NCBI RefSeq assembly: GCF_001029435.1
Contig: NZ_LDOV01000025.1
Location: forward strand, 295,448 to 359,447
Length of the DNA: 64,000 bases
Source: Photobacterium aphoticum
GTDB lineage: Bacteria > Pseudomonadota > Gammaproteobacteria > Enterobacterales > Vibrionaceae
Direction of reading: 5' to 3'
This document shows, in pieces, positions 10,530-19,408 of the stretch (position 1 is its first letter; each line of letters starts with the position of its first letter). The notes under the pieces were generated by a model. It saw only the letters and a program-made list of their open reading frames with translations. It ran no database searches and had not been told where the DNA came from. The position numbers were made by a program, and so were the translations under genes.

Positions 10530-10560
10530 ACAGGCTGCCTTCGGGTGGCCTGTTTTGTTT
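10530..10560 (+). terminator. terminator after cysB
   Basis: ACAGGCTGCC-TTCG-GGTGGCCTGT stem (two G-T wobbles) with a UUCG-like loop, followed by TTTGTTT. Confidence 0.8.
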
Positions 10561-10698
10561 CATGCGCGGTGCCTGTGTTGGTACATGAGCCCTGAAGGTG
10601 TTGCTCAGGAGGACCGGATCTCTTTCGCATAATTTATCGGTGTATTTGACCTTGATTGGGTATAATCGCTCACCAGTAAGACAAATGCAGAGTAAACC

Positions 10699-11904
10699 AT
10701 GTACGCCCCGCTTTTTTCTAAGCTTGACCACCTGCTGGTTGAGACCCGTAATTTTTGGCAGTTTATGCCGTTTGCCGAAACGCCAGCCGCGTGGGAGGCT
10801 GACCATCCTGCGCTGTACCAATGGCTGATGGCGCTTACCGATGACGAGGTGGCGTATTATCTGTCGGACAGCACGGCATTAAGCGAGGCATTGCGTACCT
10901 GGATCCCACAAGCGGATGCACTCACCGCATTGACGGATGTGCCAGCCTTAGCACATATCGAGCGCGAGACACCTCGCGGGCTAGACACGGGCATTCCCGG
11001 CCGAAAGTGGAGCCAATTGCAGGCGTTTAATGGCGTATTGCCTGCCTTGTCATTGCCGTGGTTGGAGTGGTGTGCGGGTAAAGGCTTCTTAGGACGCGTA
11101 TTGCATGCGACCCACCAGACGCCGGTGGTGAGCTTGGAGTGGCAGCAAGCCCTGTGTGAAAGCGGTGATGAGGCTGCGAAAAAGCTGGGTCTGGATATGA
11201 CGTTCGTACAGGGTGATGCTTTTTCGCCGGACAGCGAGCAATATATTCAGCCGCAGCAGCACGCGGTGGCGTTGCATGCCTGTGGTGATCTGCATGTGTC
11301 ATTGTTACAACGCGTAGCTGCCAAGCAAGGGCAGGCAGTGAGTATCTCGCCGTGTTGCTATCACCTGATCCGAGATAAAGCCTATCAGCCATTGTCTCAG
11401 GGGGCGAAGCAGAGCGCGCTACAGCTCTCAAAGCATGATTTGCGCTTGCCGCTGCAAGAGACAGTGACGGCCGGCAACCGAGTACGTAACCTGCGTTTTA
11501 TTGAAGTCAGCTTCCGCTTAGGCTTTGATAGCTTACAGCGTGCCGTGCGGGCACAAGACACCTACATGCCGGTGCCGAATGTGCAAAAAGCCTTGTTAAA
11601 CGACGGCTTTGAAGCGTTTTGTCTGTGGGCGGCAGAGCAAAAAGGGCTGACTTTACCGGCCGGTATCGATTTTGCTCATTGGCAGCAGCAGGGTGAAATG
11701 CGTTTTTACTGGGTTGAACGTCTTGAACTATTGCGCCAGTTATTCCGCCGACCACTGGAAATGTGGCTGGTTTATGATCGTGCCTGTTTTATGGAAGAGG
11801 CCGGTTATCAGGTGACGGTCGGTACGTTTTGCGACAAACCTATTACCCCAAGGAACTTACTTATTCACGCGGAGATCGTGTCACCATGGACACCAACACC
11901 CTAA
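10699..11904 (+). CDS. predicted SAM-dependent methyltransferase
   Basis: A 401-aa cytoplasmic protein with a class I methyltransferase core. The SAM-binding motif I is LEWCAGKGFLGRVLH (about residues 122-136), followed by VVSLEWQ at the end of beta-2 and a motif-IV-like ALHACGDLHVSLL about residue 192. A later CCYHLI stretch is typical of the family related to the GSTCD C-terminal domain (Methyltransf_32-like). The C-terminal ~200 residues carry extra helices of unknown role. The substrate is unknown; RNA modification has been suggested for relatives but nothing here proves it. The downstream transporter gene overlaps its 3' end by 19 bases, so the two are probably co-transcribed. Confidence 0.75.
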   Translation: MYAPLFSKLDHLLVETRNFWQFMPFAETPAAWEADHPALYQWLMALTDDEVAYYLSDSTALSEALRTWIPQADALTALTDVPALAHIERETPRGLDTGIPGRKWSQLQAFNGVLPALSLPWLEWCAGKGFLGRVLHATHQTPVVSLEWQQALCESGDEAAKKLGLDMTFVQGDAFSPDSEQYIQPQQHAVALHACGDLHVSLLQRVAAKQGQAVSISPCCYHLIRDKAYQPLSQGAKQSALQLSKHDLRLPLQETVTAGNRVRNLRFIEVSFRLGFDSLQRAVRAQDTYMPVPNVQKALLNDGFEAFCLWAAEQKGLTLPAGIDFAHWQQQGEMRFYWVERLELLRQLFRRPLEMWLVYDRACFMEEAGYQVTVGTFCDKPITPRNLLIHAEIVSPWTPTP

Positions 11905-12614
11905 TTTATTGCGCGCTGGCGTTAGCGGCCGGTTGCTTTGTGCAAAGTACCGTCGGTTTTGGCATGGCCATTGTCGCCGCCCCGATCGTGTACTTTTTTG
12001 AGCCGCGTTTCATGCCGGGTACCATTTGCCTGGTGGGGTTGGTACTGGCGTTGATCAACATGTGGCAATACCGCGCCATGTTGTCATTTAAAGGCTTGGG
12101 CGCCGCTTTTCTGGGCCGAGTGCCGGGTACAGCGGTGGCGAGTGTATTGCTACTGTATATCTCATCGCAGTCCTTGGCGATCGTGCTCGGGCTGGGGGTA
12201 TTGATTGCAGTGGGGATCAGCTTACTGAAAGTGCGCATCAAACCCACACCAAAAGCCTTGTTCTGGGCTGGTTTTGCGTCCGGCATCATGGGAACATCCA
12301 CGGCGATTGGTGGCCCACCGATGGCACTGGTGTTGCAGCATGCCGAAGCGGCCAAGCTACGGGCTAACTTAGCCGGCTTTTTTGCCTTCAGCAGCACCCT
12401 GTCACTGGTGGCGCTGTCGATGACCGGGCACTTTAGCTGGTGGCACTTCCAATACGGTATGATGATCATGCCGGCGCCGATTCTGGCCTCGATTTTTGCG
12501 TACCGTATCCAGCATCTGATCAAAGCGGAATGGCTGCGTTATTCGTTGCTTGTGCTGTGTTCGATCTCGGGCGTAGTGGCGATGTGGCAGGGCTTGGCAC
12601 CGCATTGGGCGTAG
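11886..12614 (+). CDS. TSUP-family (TauE/SafE) membrane transporter
   Basis: A 242-aa hydrophobic protein with about 7-8 membrane segments. The repeated motif typical of TauE/SafE proteins is visible near the start (AAGCFVQSTVGFGMAIVAAPIV) and in the second half (GFASGIMGTSTAIGGPPMALVL). Relatives move sulfonates, sulfite or sulfoacetate outwards or anions inwards; the substrate here cannot be read from the sequence. The frame is open from 11829, but the ATG at 11886 with GCGGAG upstream gives a start directly before the first membrane segment. It overlaps the methyltransferase gene by 19 bases. Proximity to cysB may be accidental. Confidence 0.85.
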   Translation: MDTNTLIYCALALAAGCFVQSTVGFGMAIVAAPIVYFFEPRFMPGTICLVGLVLALINMWQYRAMLSFKGLGAAFLGRVPGTAVASVLLLYISSQSLAIVLGLGVLIAVGISLLKVRIKPTPKALFWAGFASGIMGTSTAIGGPPMALVLQHAEAAKLRANLAGFFAFSSTLSLVALSMTGHFSWWHFQYGMMIMPAPILASIFAYRIQHLIKAEWLRYSLLVLCSISGVVAMWQGLAPHWA

Positions 12615-12691
12615 GGTAAGAGCAGGAAAGACGTTTCTCGTTTCTATGCGTGAGAAAAGAGATGAGAAAAGAGACGAAAAAGAAGCTGTAA

Positions 12692-12723
12692 AAATTGCCC
12701 CTACATTGTCGGGGCAATTTTTT
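12692..12723. terminator. bidirectional terminator between transporter and GGDEF-EAL gene
   Basis: AAATTGCCCC / GGGGCAATTT stem with a 9-base loop and A/T runs on both sides. It stands between the convergent transporter (ends 12614) and signalling gene (ends 12744) and can serve both. Confidence 0.85.
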
Positions 12724-12743
12724 ATAGCGAGTTCAGTCTGTAC

Positions 12744-14720
12744 TCAGTAATAGTACTTCGTACCCGGTACGTGGTTCTGCAAAGAGAAATGGCGTGCTTC
12801 ATGCTCGTAAGCGGGCATCGGGCGGCCAAGGTAATACCCCTGACAGTAATCGAAACGGCACTTTTGCAAATAATGCAATTGCGACAGGGTTTCGACACCC
12901 TCTGCCACTACTTTTAATTCCAGCTTTTCACAAATGGCACGGGTGGCTTCAATGATCGCCTGGCTGCCTTTATGCTCGCCTTGTACAAAGCTTTGATCCA
13001 GCTTCACGGTACTGATCGGCAAGTCCTGCAACTGTGACAGGGATGAATAGCCAGTACCAAAATCATCCAGATACAGTTCTAAGCCAAGAGACGCTAAGTC
13101 ATCCAGGCACTGCTTGGCTTCATCGTAATCCTGCAACATGGTGGACTCCGTCAGTTCCAGTGCCAGCTGTGAGGGCGGAATACCATGCTGATGCAGCAGA
13201 GCTTCTACCGTGGGGGCCAAACTGGATTGCAATTGTGCGCGCGACAGATTCACACTCATGATGAAGTGCTTATCGTATTTTTCACGCCATAACGCCAGTT
13301 GCTCACAAGCGGTTTTCAGGATCCATTTTCCCAGCGGAACGATTTGGCCGGTTTCTTCGGCCAACGGAATAAACTCGGCCGGTGATACGTGGCCTAAGGC
13401 TTCGTCATGCCAGCGGATCAGGGCTTCAAAGCCTTTCAGCTTTTGGCTTTTCATATCCACAATGGGCTGGTAATAGAGCTCAAAGGTTTCGGCTTCGAGT
13501 GCCAGCGTCAAATGGTGGCGCAGGGTCATTTTGCGGTACAGCGCATCGGCCATATCCGGTGAAAAATGGTGGCTGCGGTTGCGGCCGCGCAATTTGGCTC
13601 GGTGCATCGCCATATCGGCTTGTGTGACCAGCGTTTCAATGTCCTTGGCATCTTGCGGATACTGGGACGTCCCGATACTGCAGCCGATAGACAGTTCACC
13701 CACTTCTTTGAGGTGGAACGGGCGATTCAGCGCACGGATCAATTGCTGGGCAAAGCTGGTGGGATCACTGATATTGCGGTGTTCTATCTGAATAATGAAC
13801 TCATCACCGCCGAAACGGGCCAATAATCCTTTAAAACGCACGGCTTCTTGAAGACGAATAGCAATGGCCCGCAGCAGCTTATCGCCCACCGCATGGCCAT
13901 AGGTGTCGTTCACCAGTTTGAAGCCGTCGATGTCGAGAAACAGCAGGCTGTACGGATGGTAACTGTGCTGGTTTTCGATAATGGCATTGGTGATCCCGCG
14001 TCGGTTAAGCAAACCGGTCAGAAAGTCATGCTCAGCGTTGTACTTCTCTTTATTGAGCTGTTCTTTTTCTTGGCTGATGTTGATGATATTGAGCAGTAGC
14101 TGTTGCTTGTCATCTAGCCATTTACCGTCGATCGCAAACCAGTAGTGGCTTTTACCGGTCCAGCACAGACGTTTGGTCGTCAGTGGTTGGCCTTGGCGGA
14201 CAAGGGCCAGCCATTCTTGTGCCAAGTTGGCATCACCCAAGAAGCTGTTGAGATCCGGCAGTTGATCGCCAAATTCATGGGAAAATGCATCATTGGTGCT
14301 GATCAGGTCGCCATATTGATTAAAGAGCAGAGAAAGATTGGAGCAACCAGAAAAGGCCAGTTCATTGCGTAAGCTGGATTCTTCAGAAATGACTTCGACG
14401 AGCATGGCGAGGGTACCGTCGGGCAACGGGATCCCAGAAAAATGGCACAGGACTTTTTTCATCACGTTATTCGGTGAGAAAGTCCACCACGTTTTGATGC
14501 TTTCACCCTGCTCAAATTGGCGCAGGTAAGTCTCCAGCACTGCACAAACGGCTTGTGACATATCGCAACGTAAGTCGCGTGCCAACAAGGCATCCTGACT
14601 CTCCGCTTCCCATAACGGTAGCGCAGCGGAGTTGGCCCAAAGAATACGTTTTTGGCGAATATCGAATACCCAAACAGGTGACTGTAGGTATTCAAATATC
14701 GAAAAAGTCTGGTTCATCAC
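12744..14720 (-). CDS. PAS-GGDEF-EAL cyclic-di-GMP signalling protein
   Basis: A 658-aa cytoplasmic protein with an N-terminal PAS-like region (VWVFDIRQKRILWANSAAL, and a second NQYGDLISTNDAF at about 150), a short coiled coil, a GGDEF domain and an EAL domain. The GGDEF active site is intact (FGGDEF, residues 303-308), preceded by DHDFLTGLLNRRG-like and LDIDGFKLVND motifs. No RxxD inhibitory site is seen five residues upstream (KGLLA is there). The EAL domain has GFEALIRW (E432) and DDFGTGYSSLSQL, so cyclic-di-GMP hydrolysis is plausible. Both domains look catalytically competent; the net direction is unknown. No membrane segment is seen. Single transcription unit, target process unknown. 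Confidence 0.93.
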   Translation of the reverse strand: MMNQTFSIFEYLQSPVWVFDIRQKRILWANSAALPLWEAESQDALLARDLRCDMSQAVCAVLETYLRQFEQGESIKTWWTFSPNNVMKKVLCHFSGIPLPDGTLAMLVEVISEESSLRNELAFSGCSNLSLLFNQYGDLISTNDAFSHEFGDQLPDLNSFLGDANLAQEWLALVRQGQPLTTKRLCWTGKSHYWFAIDGKWLDDKQQLLLNIINISQEKEQLNKEKYNAEHDFLTGLLNRRGITNAIIENQHSYHPYSLLFLDIDGFKLVNDTYGHAVGDKLLRAIAIRLQEAVRFKGLLARFGGDEFIIQIEHRNISDPTSFAQQLIRALNRPFHLKEVGELSIGCSIGTSQYPQDAKDIETLVTQADMAMHRAKLRGRNRSHHFSPDMADALYRKMTLRHHLTLALEAETFELYYQPIVDMKSQKLKGFEALIRWHDEALGHVSPAEFIPLAEETGQIVPLGKWILKTACEQLALWREKYDKHFIMSVNLSRAQLQSSLAPTVEALLHQHGIPPSQLALELTESTMLQDYDEAKQCLDDLASLGLELYLDDFGTGYSSLSQLQDLPISTVKLDQSFVQGEHKGSQAIIEATRAICEKLELKVVAEGVETLSQLHYLQKCRFDYCQGYYLGRPMPAYEHEARHFSLQNHVPGTKYYY

Positions 14721-14900
14721 CCATGCTTATAAGTTATTGTGATAATTGAAAATGCTATCTCAAAACAGGTTTCCTAAATATCGAGATAACATAAAAGCGT
14801 GACCTTACTTCATGAACCATGAAATCGTCGGTCTGAAATGTTGAAAATCAGCAAAGGACGCGTTACCTGCGTCGCTTTACTGATCGTCATCGGTGCGGGA

Positions 14901-15821
14901 TTACTGCAGGGCAAGTTTCATTTCTAAGCCGATGAAGGCCTTGTCATATTCCGCGCCCGCATCCATGGCATATTGAGCCACAGTACTGTTACCAAACCAC
15001 GGTGAATAGGTCAGGCTGACATCAGAATCGCCTTTCCACCAGTCGGTGACCCAGTAATGGATATGACCCACCGGGTTAAGCAGGAACAGGCTGACATCCC
15101 CGAGGGTTTCCGAGCCCATTACCTCACCGCCATTGGCCGTGATTTCCAGTTCGGTCTGGAACATCCATTCGCCGACTGCCGCACCAAACAGGGGCGTGAC
15201 GATGATGTCCTGAATAGACGGGACTTCCGCAAAACCTTCAACGCCGTACTCCCAGAAGAAGGTCGACATGGTGGCCGAATATAAGAAGGATTCCCACTCA
15301 TTAAAGCCAGAATGACGCGCGGCGGTGTAGTACACGCCACCAAAATACGGGTGCATGACATAGTTCAGCACATGGTCGTCTTTATCCCATACCGGACCTT
15401 CACTGACGTTATCCCACCACTTTTGGCCTAAGCCGCTCAAATCGCGATCTTCTTCATCCCACTTGGTCACGCTTTCTGGCAGCAGCGTCATCATACCCAC
15501 CGTAGCGACACTCAAGCCGAAAATGGTGTACGACTGCTCTAGCAGGTAGTCCCAGTTTTTCTCTGGGGCCACAGACAGGTGCATCGGCAACGTATTGATG
15601 GACTGGTCGCTGGTGTCAGCGGCTTGTGCCAGTACGTGTGCATCGACATTTTCACTGGCGCTGTAACGAAACGATGAAGGTGTCGTTGCAGCATAGTGAT
15701 TTAAGAAGGTGTCTTGTGACGTAAACGTGTTGTAGGTATTGGCGTTGTTGTCGTGCCATGCCATAGCCGGTGTGCTGAAGGCGCAGCCTAAAACAACGGA
15801 AGTAAACAGTGAAGTGCGCAA
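14901..15821 (-). CDS. DUF3943-like secreted or envelope protein
   Basis: A 306-aa protein with an N-terminal signal peptide (MRTSLFTSVVLGCAFSTPAMA, cleavage after AMA). The middle carries the DUF3943 hallmark: a conserved stretch with HPYFGGVYYTAARHSG, then SATMSTFFWEYGVEGFAEVPS and PLFGAAVGEW. The C-terminus (SLTYSPWFGNSTVAQYAMDAG...IGLEMKLAL) ends in an aromatic/hydrophobic residue pattern that may reflect an outer-membrane location, though it does not look like a full barrel. Function unknown. It is a single gene between the GGDEF-EAL protein and tyrP. Confidence 0.72.
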   Translation of the reverse strand: MRTSLFTSVVLGCAFSTPAMAWHDNNANTYNTFTSQDTFLNHYAATTPSSFRYSASENVDAHVLAQAADTSDQSINTLPMHLSVAPEKNWDYLLEQSYTIFGLSVATVGMMTLLPESVTKWDEEDRDLSGLGQKWWDNVSEGPVWDKDDHVLNYVMHPYFGGVYYTAARHSGFNEWESFLYSATMSTFFWEYGVEGFAEVPSIQDIIVTPLFGAAVGEWMFQTELEITANGGEVMGSETLGDVSLFLLNPVGHIHYWVTDWWKGDSDVSLTYSPWFGNSTVAQYAMDAGAEYDKAFIGLEMKLALQ

Positions 15822-16022
15822 GATACGCTCCGCGATAGATCTGGTTAGACAGGGGATTTAAGGGCGGGGAGTATCACTGAAAAAAGCACAAATTCCTAGC
15901 AGTTATTCGAAATTGCTACCACAGATAGGAATATTTTTCTCTCTTTATATAGATAAAGGCGGGGTTGAGAATGGCTTATTGTTAGATAATGAGAGTTAAC
16001 TCACTGTTTTATAGTGATAATG

Positions 16023-16059
16023 ACGGGAAGTATGCAAGAAGCACGACTTCCCGTTCATT
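16023..16059. terminator. long hairpin downstream of tyrP
   Basis: ACGGGAAGT (16023-16031) and ACTTCCCGT (16046-16054) form a 9-bp perfect stem. The T-rich side (CATTTTT) is on the plus strand, opposite to what a classical terminator for the leftward tyrP would have, so its role for tyrP is uncertain. Confidence 0.4.
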
Positions 16060-16071
16060 TTTGTATGAATC

Positions 16072-17280
16072 TTAACCTACAGCAGGAATGATCCCGGCCA
16101 TCTGCAGTAATTGCGCGGAGATAATCATGATCCCTGCACCAGTAGCCATCAATAAGGCTGGGGTACCGCCTGCGACTTGGTAAGCCGGTTCAGCATCCAT
16201 TCGCAGTTTACGTTGTGCACGTACCATCGCGACAGGCAGGAAAATCGCCAGAATGACCAGAGCAATCGCGGCAAAACCCAGCGCCATGATGAAACCTTGC
16301 GGGTAGAACACGGCAAAGCCCAGCGGTGGCAAGAAGGTAATGAATGCTGTTTGCAGGCGGCCGTATTTTACGCCATCACGTTTAAAGCTGTCGGCAATGA
16401 AGTCAAACAGACCCAAGCTTACCCCCAAGAACGAGGTGGCTAGTGCCAGATCGGCAAACACTGACACAGAGCGGCTGACCATTGGGTTATGAAGCAAGGT
16501 GTTCAGTGATTCAATAAACGCGCCCAGGTTGTTATTGGCCATCAGGGCAGACTGGCTCATGACGCCTTGGCTTGCTAACTGCCAGAACACGTAGATCAAC
16601 AAAGGCAATGAAGAGCCGAAGATCATGATCTTACGCAGCGCTTTAATGTCCATGCCGATGTAACGCACGATAGACGGGATACTGCCGTGGAAACCGAACG
16701 AGGTAAAAATCACTGGCAGGGCAGACAAAATCAGGCCTTTTTCTACCGGCATGTTCACCAGATGACCGCCATCCACATTCGGCACTAATAGGCCTAGCAT
16801 CACCACCAGTGCCACAATTTTAAGGGTGAACAAAATGCGGTTCACCATATCCACCGAATGGGTACCGATGCCGACGATGGTCGCGATGATGATCGTAAAA
16901 GCGGCAGCACTGGATTGTGCGGTGACACTTAAGCCAGCCCAGTGGGTCAATTTGTCATTGAGTTGGGCACCGCCACCGGCAATGTATGCGGCACACAGTG
17001 AGTACATCAAAAAGGCAACCGCAAAGCTGGCAATGTATTGGCCTTTTTTACCCAGCAGGTTGTGGGCCAGAGAATTCAGTGTAGCCGTGTTGTCAGCATG
17101 TTGGTGGACTTCCAGCATCAGCAGCGCGGTGTAGGTCATCAGCAGCCAGATACTGAACATGATCAGCGTAGCAGTGGTGAAGCCAAGACCTGCAGAGGCT
17201 AAGGGCAGGGCCAGCATACCGGCGCCAATGGTTGTGCCGGCAATGATCAGCATACTGCCGAAGGTTTTATTCATGGACAT
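16072..17280 (-). CDS. tyrP: TyrP-type aromatic amino acid permease (HAAAP family)
   Basis: Proton-coupled tyrosine uptake permease of the hydroxy/aromatic amino acid permease family. The 402-aa protein has about 11 membrane segments and the family start MNKTFGSMLIIAGTTIGAGMLALPLASAGLGF; the IGAGMLALP loop is the signature of Mtr/TnaB/TyrP. SFGFHGSIPSIVRYIG in the middle is also typical. TyrP rather than Mtr or TnaB is favoured by sequence impression and by two TyrR boxes upstream (17383 and 17570). Substrate specificity (tyrosine versus tryptophan) cannot be proven from sequence. Two ATGs near the start (17280, 17274) are possible. Confidence 0.88.
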   Translation of the reverse strand: MSMNKTFGSMLIIAGTTIGAGMLALPLASAGLGFTTATLIMFSIWLLMTYTALLMLEVHQHADNTATLNSLAHNLLGKKGQYIASFAVAFLMYSLCAAYIAGGGAQLNDKLTHWAGLSVTAQSSAAAFTIIIATIVGIGTHSVDMVNRILFTLKIVALVVMLGLLVPNVDGGHLVNMPVEKGLILSALPVIFTSFGFHGSIPSIVRYIGMDIKALRKIMIFGSSLPLLIYVFWQLASQGVMSQSALMANNNLGAFIESLNTLLHNPMVSRSVSVFADLALATSFLGVSLGLFDFIADSFKRDGVKYGRLQTAFITFLPPLGFAVFYPQGFIMALGFAAIALVILAIFLPVAMVRAQRKLRMDAEPAYQVAGGTPALLMATGAGIMIISAQLLQMAGIIPAVG

Positions 17281-17382
17281 GTGTGTGTTGCTCCCAAAGT
17301 AAGAAATAAGGCGGGAGGCGGTGTGAACACCGGTGGTTACTCCCAGATCAGGTGGGCAGCCACAACAGCGAAATCGAGAGGG

Positions 17383-17400
17383 TGTAAATAATTAATTACA
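17383..17400. promoter_or_regulatory. TyrR box, proximal to tyrP
   Basis: TGTAAATAATTAATTACA matches the TyrR consensus TGTAAA-N6-TTTACA with one mismatch. The centre is ~111 bases upstream of the tyrP ATG, where binding could act on its promoter. Confidence 0.75.
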
Positions 17401-17569
17401 TCCGACCTGGCCGTTGCGGCTATCGATAGTCAGATGTGAAACGGTGTAATCGCATATTATTCCCTCTTAGAATGGACGTATATTGCTATACTCAAAGTTT
17501 TGTTGTCATTTTTATCTGTGCTGTACCTTATCGATCAAATTATCCACTGTCAACTTATCTTTATTTTGG

Positions 17570-17587
17570 TGTAAATATAAATTTACA
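17570..17587. promoter_or_regulatory. TyrR box, perfect match
   Basis: TGTAAATATAAATTTACA is a perfect TGTAAA-N6-TTTACA palindrome. It lies 187 bases from the first box, ~290 from tyrP and ~150 from the cinA-like gene. A strong box paired with a second box is what is known from tyrosine-dependent repression in E. coli; here the spacing is longer, which would need DNA looping or independent action. Confidence 0.75.
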
Positions 17588-17736
17588 ACTTAGTGTGAGG
17601 TAAAGGATTGATATTTATCAAACAGGGATTGCTTTCTCAGTTCTGGTTGATTTTTCTGCGAAAAGAGAGAGAGAGATCGGAATGTACCGTGATTTGGTAT
17701 ACCGTTAAGACAGGTTAAACAGGCGCAGAGGACAGC

Positions 17737-19053
17737 ATGTTAGAAGTGGTCATGATCAGTACCGGCGAAGAAGTACTGCACGGAGATATTACCGATACCA
17801 ATGCCGCGTGGTTATCGCGGTTGTTTTTTGAGCAAGGATTTGCCGTGACGCGCCGTACCACGGTGGGGGATCAACTGGAACGCCTGGCCAAGGAAATCGA
17901 ACATTGTAGCCTGACGGCCGATATTGTGATCGTCAATGGTGGCTTAGGGCCGACAACCGATGATTTAACGGCGCAAGCAGCAGCGATTGCCGGTGATGTC
18001 GGGTTGGAACTGTCAGACGTTTGGGTCGCGGCGATGCAGGATAAATACGCGCAACTCGGGCGTGAAATGCCACCGACTAACATAAAACAAGCCATGCTCC
18101 CGGCCGGTGCGGAGTTGCTGGATAATCCCATTGGTACCGCTTGTGGCTTTGCGATGCGGATGAATCGCGCATGGGTGTTCTTTACGCCTGGGGTGCCCCG
18201 TGAATTTAAGCTGATGACCCATGAGCAAATTTTGCCGCGTTTAGCGGCCACGTATACCGCCAATCAAACGGCCCGTGACTGCCTGCGCTTGTATACGTTT
18301 GGTTTATCGGAGTCTGGAATCGGTCATACGTTGCAGGATCTGGTATTGCCGGAAGGGTTTGAGTTGGGATACCGCTCGTCATTGCCTTTTATTGAGGTGA
18401 AGTTGTTTGTGCCGGAAGGGCACGCGCAAGCAGACGCGTTGTATCAGCAGATTACAGAACGGCTGGGGGACAATGTTGTCGGGCGTGGTCAGCCATTGTT
18501 GACGGCATTAGACAGCGCGTTATCGGCATCGGGGCAGACATTGGCGGTTGCCGAATGTTATACCGGCGGCGCAGTGATCAATGCATTGTATGAAGCCGGT
18601 TTGGGTCAGGCGTTGGCACAGAGCTGGGTGATGCGTGCATTCCCTGATAATGATTCGTGCGAAGTGAAAGGCAAGGCTCAAGGCATAGCCCCAAACGAGC
18701 AGCCAAGTGAGGCGAAGCGTGTATGCACATCAGGCGAGACCCATCATTCGACGGCGGCGATGGCGCTTAACGCGTTGTCGCAGAATGCGGCGTCAGTGGT
18801 GCTGGCGATTGGTGAAGCGAACGATGAACAACACATCCCCCTAGCCTTAGCGGTGGCGGGCGGTCAAGGTGAAGAACCTCGCTTATGGTCACAAACCGTC
18901 TCGACCCGTCGCCAGTATGCCTACCGTGATCACCGCACGGTCATCGCGACACTGGCCTTGGACATGCTTCGCCGTTACTTGTACCAGCAACCGGTGTTTG
19001 GGCAGTATGAATCGTTGATGATTCACGAAACCCACCAGTGGCCTCAGGCATAG
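17737..19053 (+). CDS. CinA-like protein (YfaY type), degenerate amidase domain
   Basis: The N-terminal MoaB/MogA-like (COG1058) domain is well preserved: MLEVVMISTGEEVLHGDITDTN, NGGLGPTTDDLTAQA and FFTPGVPREF, which in CinA binds and hydrolyses ADP-ribose. The C-terminal domain (from ~residue 262) should be a nicotinamide mononucleotide deamidase with an AESCTGG signature. Here it reads AECYTGG (residues 272-278), and the rest of the domain is strongly diverged with no recognisable tyrosine or lysine partners; a stretch rich in charged residues (18655-18760) looks inserted. This resembles E. coli YfaY, a relative lacking deamidase activity. Length 438 aa. Single gene followed by a repeat and a terminator. 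Confidence 0.8.
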   Translation: MLEVVMISTGEEVLHGDITDTNAAWLSRLFFEQGFAVTRRTTVGDQLERLAKEIEHCSLTADIVIVNGGLGPTTDDLTAQAAAIAGDVGLELSDVWVAAMQDKYAQLGREMPPTNIKQAMLPAGAELLDNPIGTACGFAMRMNRAWVFFTPGVPREFKLMTHEQILPRLAATYTANQTARDCLRLYTFGLSESGIGHTLQDLVLPEGFELGYRSSLPFIEVKLFVPEGHAQADALYQQITERLGDNVVGRGQPLLTALDSALSASGQTLAVAECYTGGAVINALYEAGLGQALAQSWVMRAFPDNDSCEVKGKAQGIAPNEQPSEAKRVCTSGETHHSTAAMALNALSQNAASVVLAIGEANDEQHIPLALAVAGGQGEEPRLWSQTVSTRRQYAYRDHRTVIATLALDMLRRYLYQQPVFGQYESLMIHETHQWPQA

Positions 19054-19063
19054 TGTTTATTTA

Positions 19064-19095
19064 CTTAGTCGCTTAGTCGCTTAGTCGCTTAGTCG
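19064..19095. repeat. four perfect copies of the octamer CTTAGTCG
   Basis: Direct tandem repeat of an 8-base unit, starting 10 bases past the stop of the cinA-like gene and before its terminator. The unit differs from the heptamers elsewhere in the window, but the position relative to the gene end is the same. Confidence 0.95.
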
Positions 19096-19122
19096 CTTTT
19101 GTTCGATCTCTTTCTACGTTTG

Positions 19123-19168
19123 AGTCTGCCTCACTCTACATTGGGTGAGGCAGGCTGATTGTTTTTTT
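19123..19168 (+). terminator. terminator after the cinA-like gene
   Basis: AGTCTGCCTCA / TGAGGCAGGCT stem (one wobble pair) with an 11- to 12-base loop, then GATTGTTTTTTT. Confidence 0.85.
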
Positions 19169-19408
19169 CACGCATCCTCCTTTTCGCCCCTTATGTCTTC
19201 CATCACCGTGTGAGTCGGGCTTCTGTATACGTCTCAATGCTGCGAATGCCGAGGCGGTTCATTTCCTATGCAGGTGGCGAAGTGCCCATGCCCCACTATG
19301 ATTAACACCATCTGACGGTTGATCATTCAGAAAGTGCTTGATGGTAAGAGCATGGCTTTGATGATCGTTTCGGGTGCTTTTTCGCATTGAGGGGAGGCGT
19401 GAAAAACG
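19169..19408. other. intergenic region upstream of the antiporter gene
   Basis: About 240 bases without a gene between the terminator and the antiporter gene. Weak inverted repeats only. The antiporter ATG at 19409 is preceded by GAGGCG. No clear promoter was found; a regulator gene such as cadC or adiY is absent from this position. Confidence 0.5.

Larger units (their letters stand above)
17281..17736. other. 456-bp divergent regulatory region between tyrP and cinA-like gene
   Basis: No gene. It separates the leftward tyrP from the rightward cinA-like gene and is AT-rich. It contains two TyrR-box matches listed separately. A GA-repeat (GAGAGAGAGA, about 17666-17675) lies before the cinA-like gene, whose ribosome-binding site is probably AGAGGA. 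No promoter could be placed with confidence. Confidence 0.7.
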
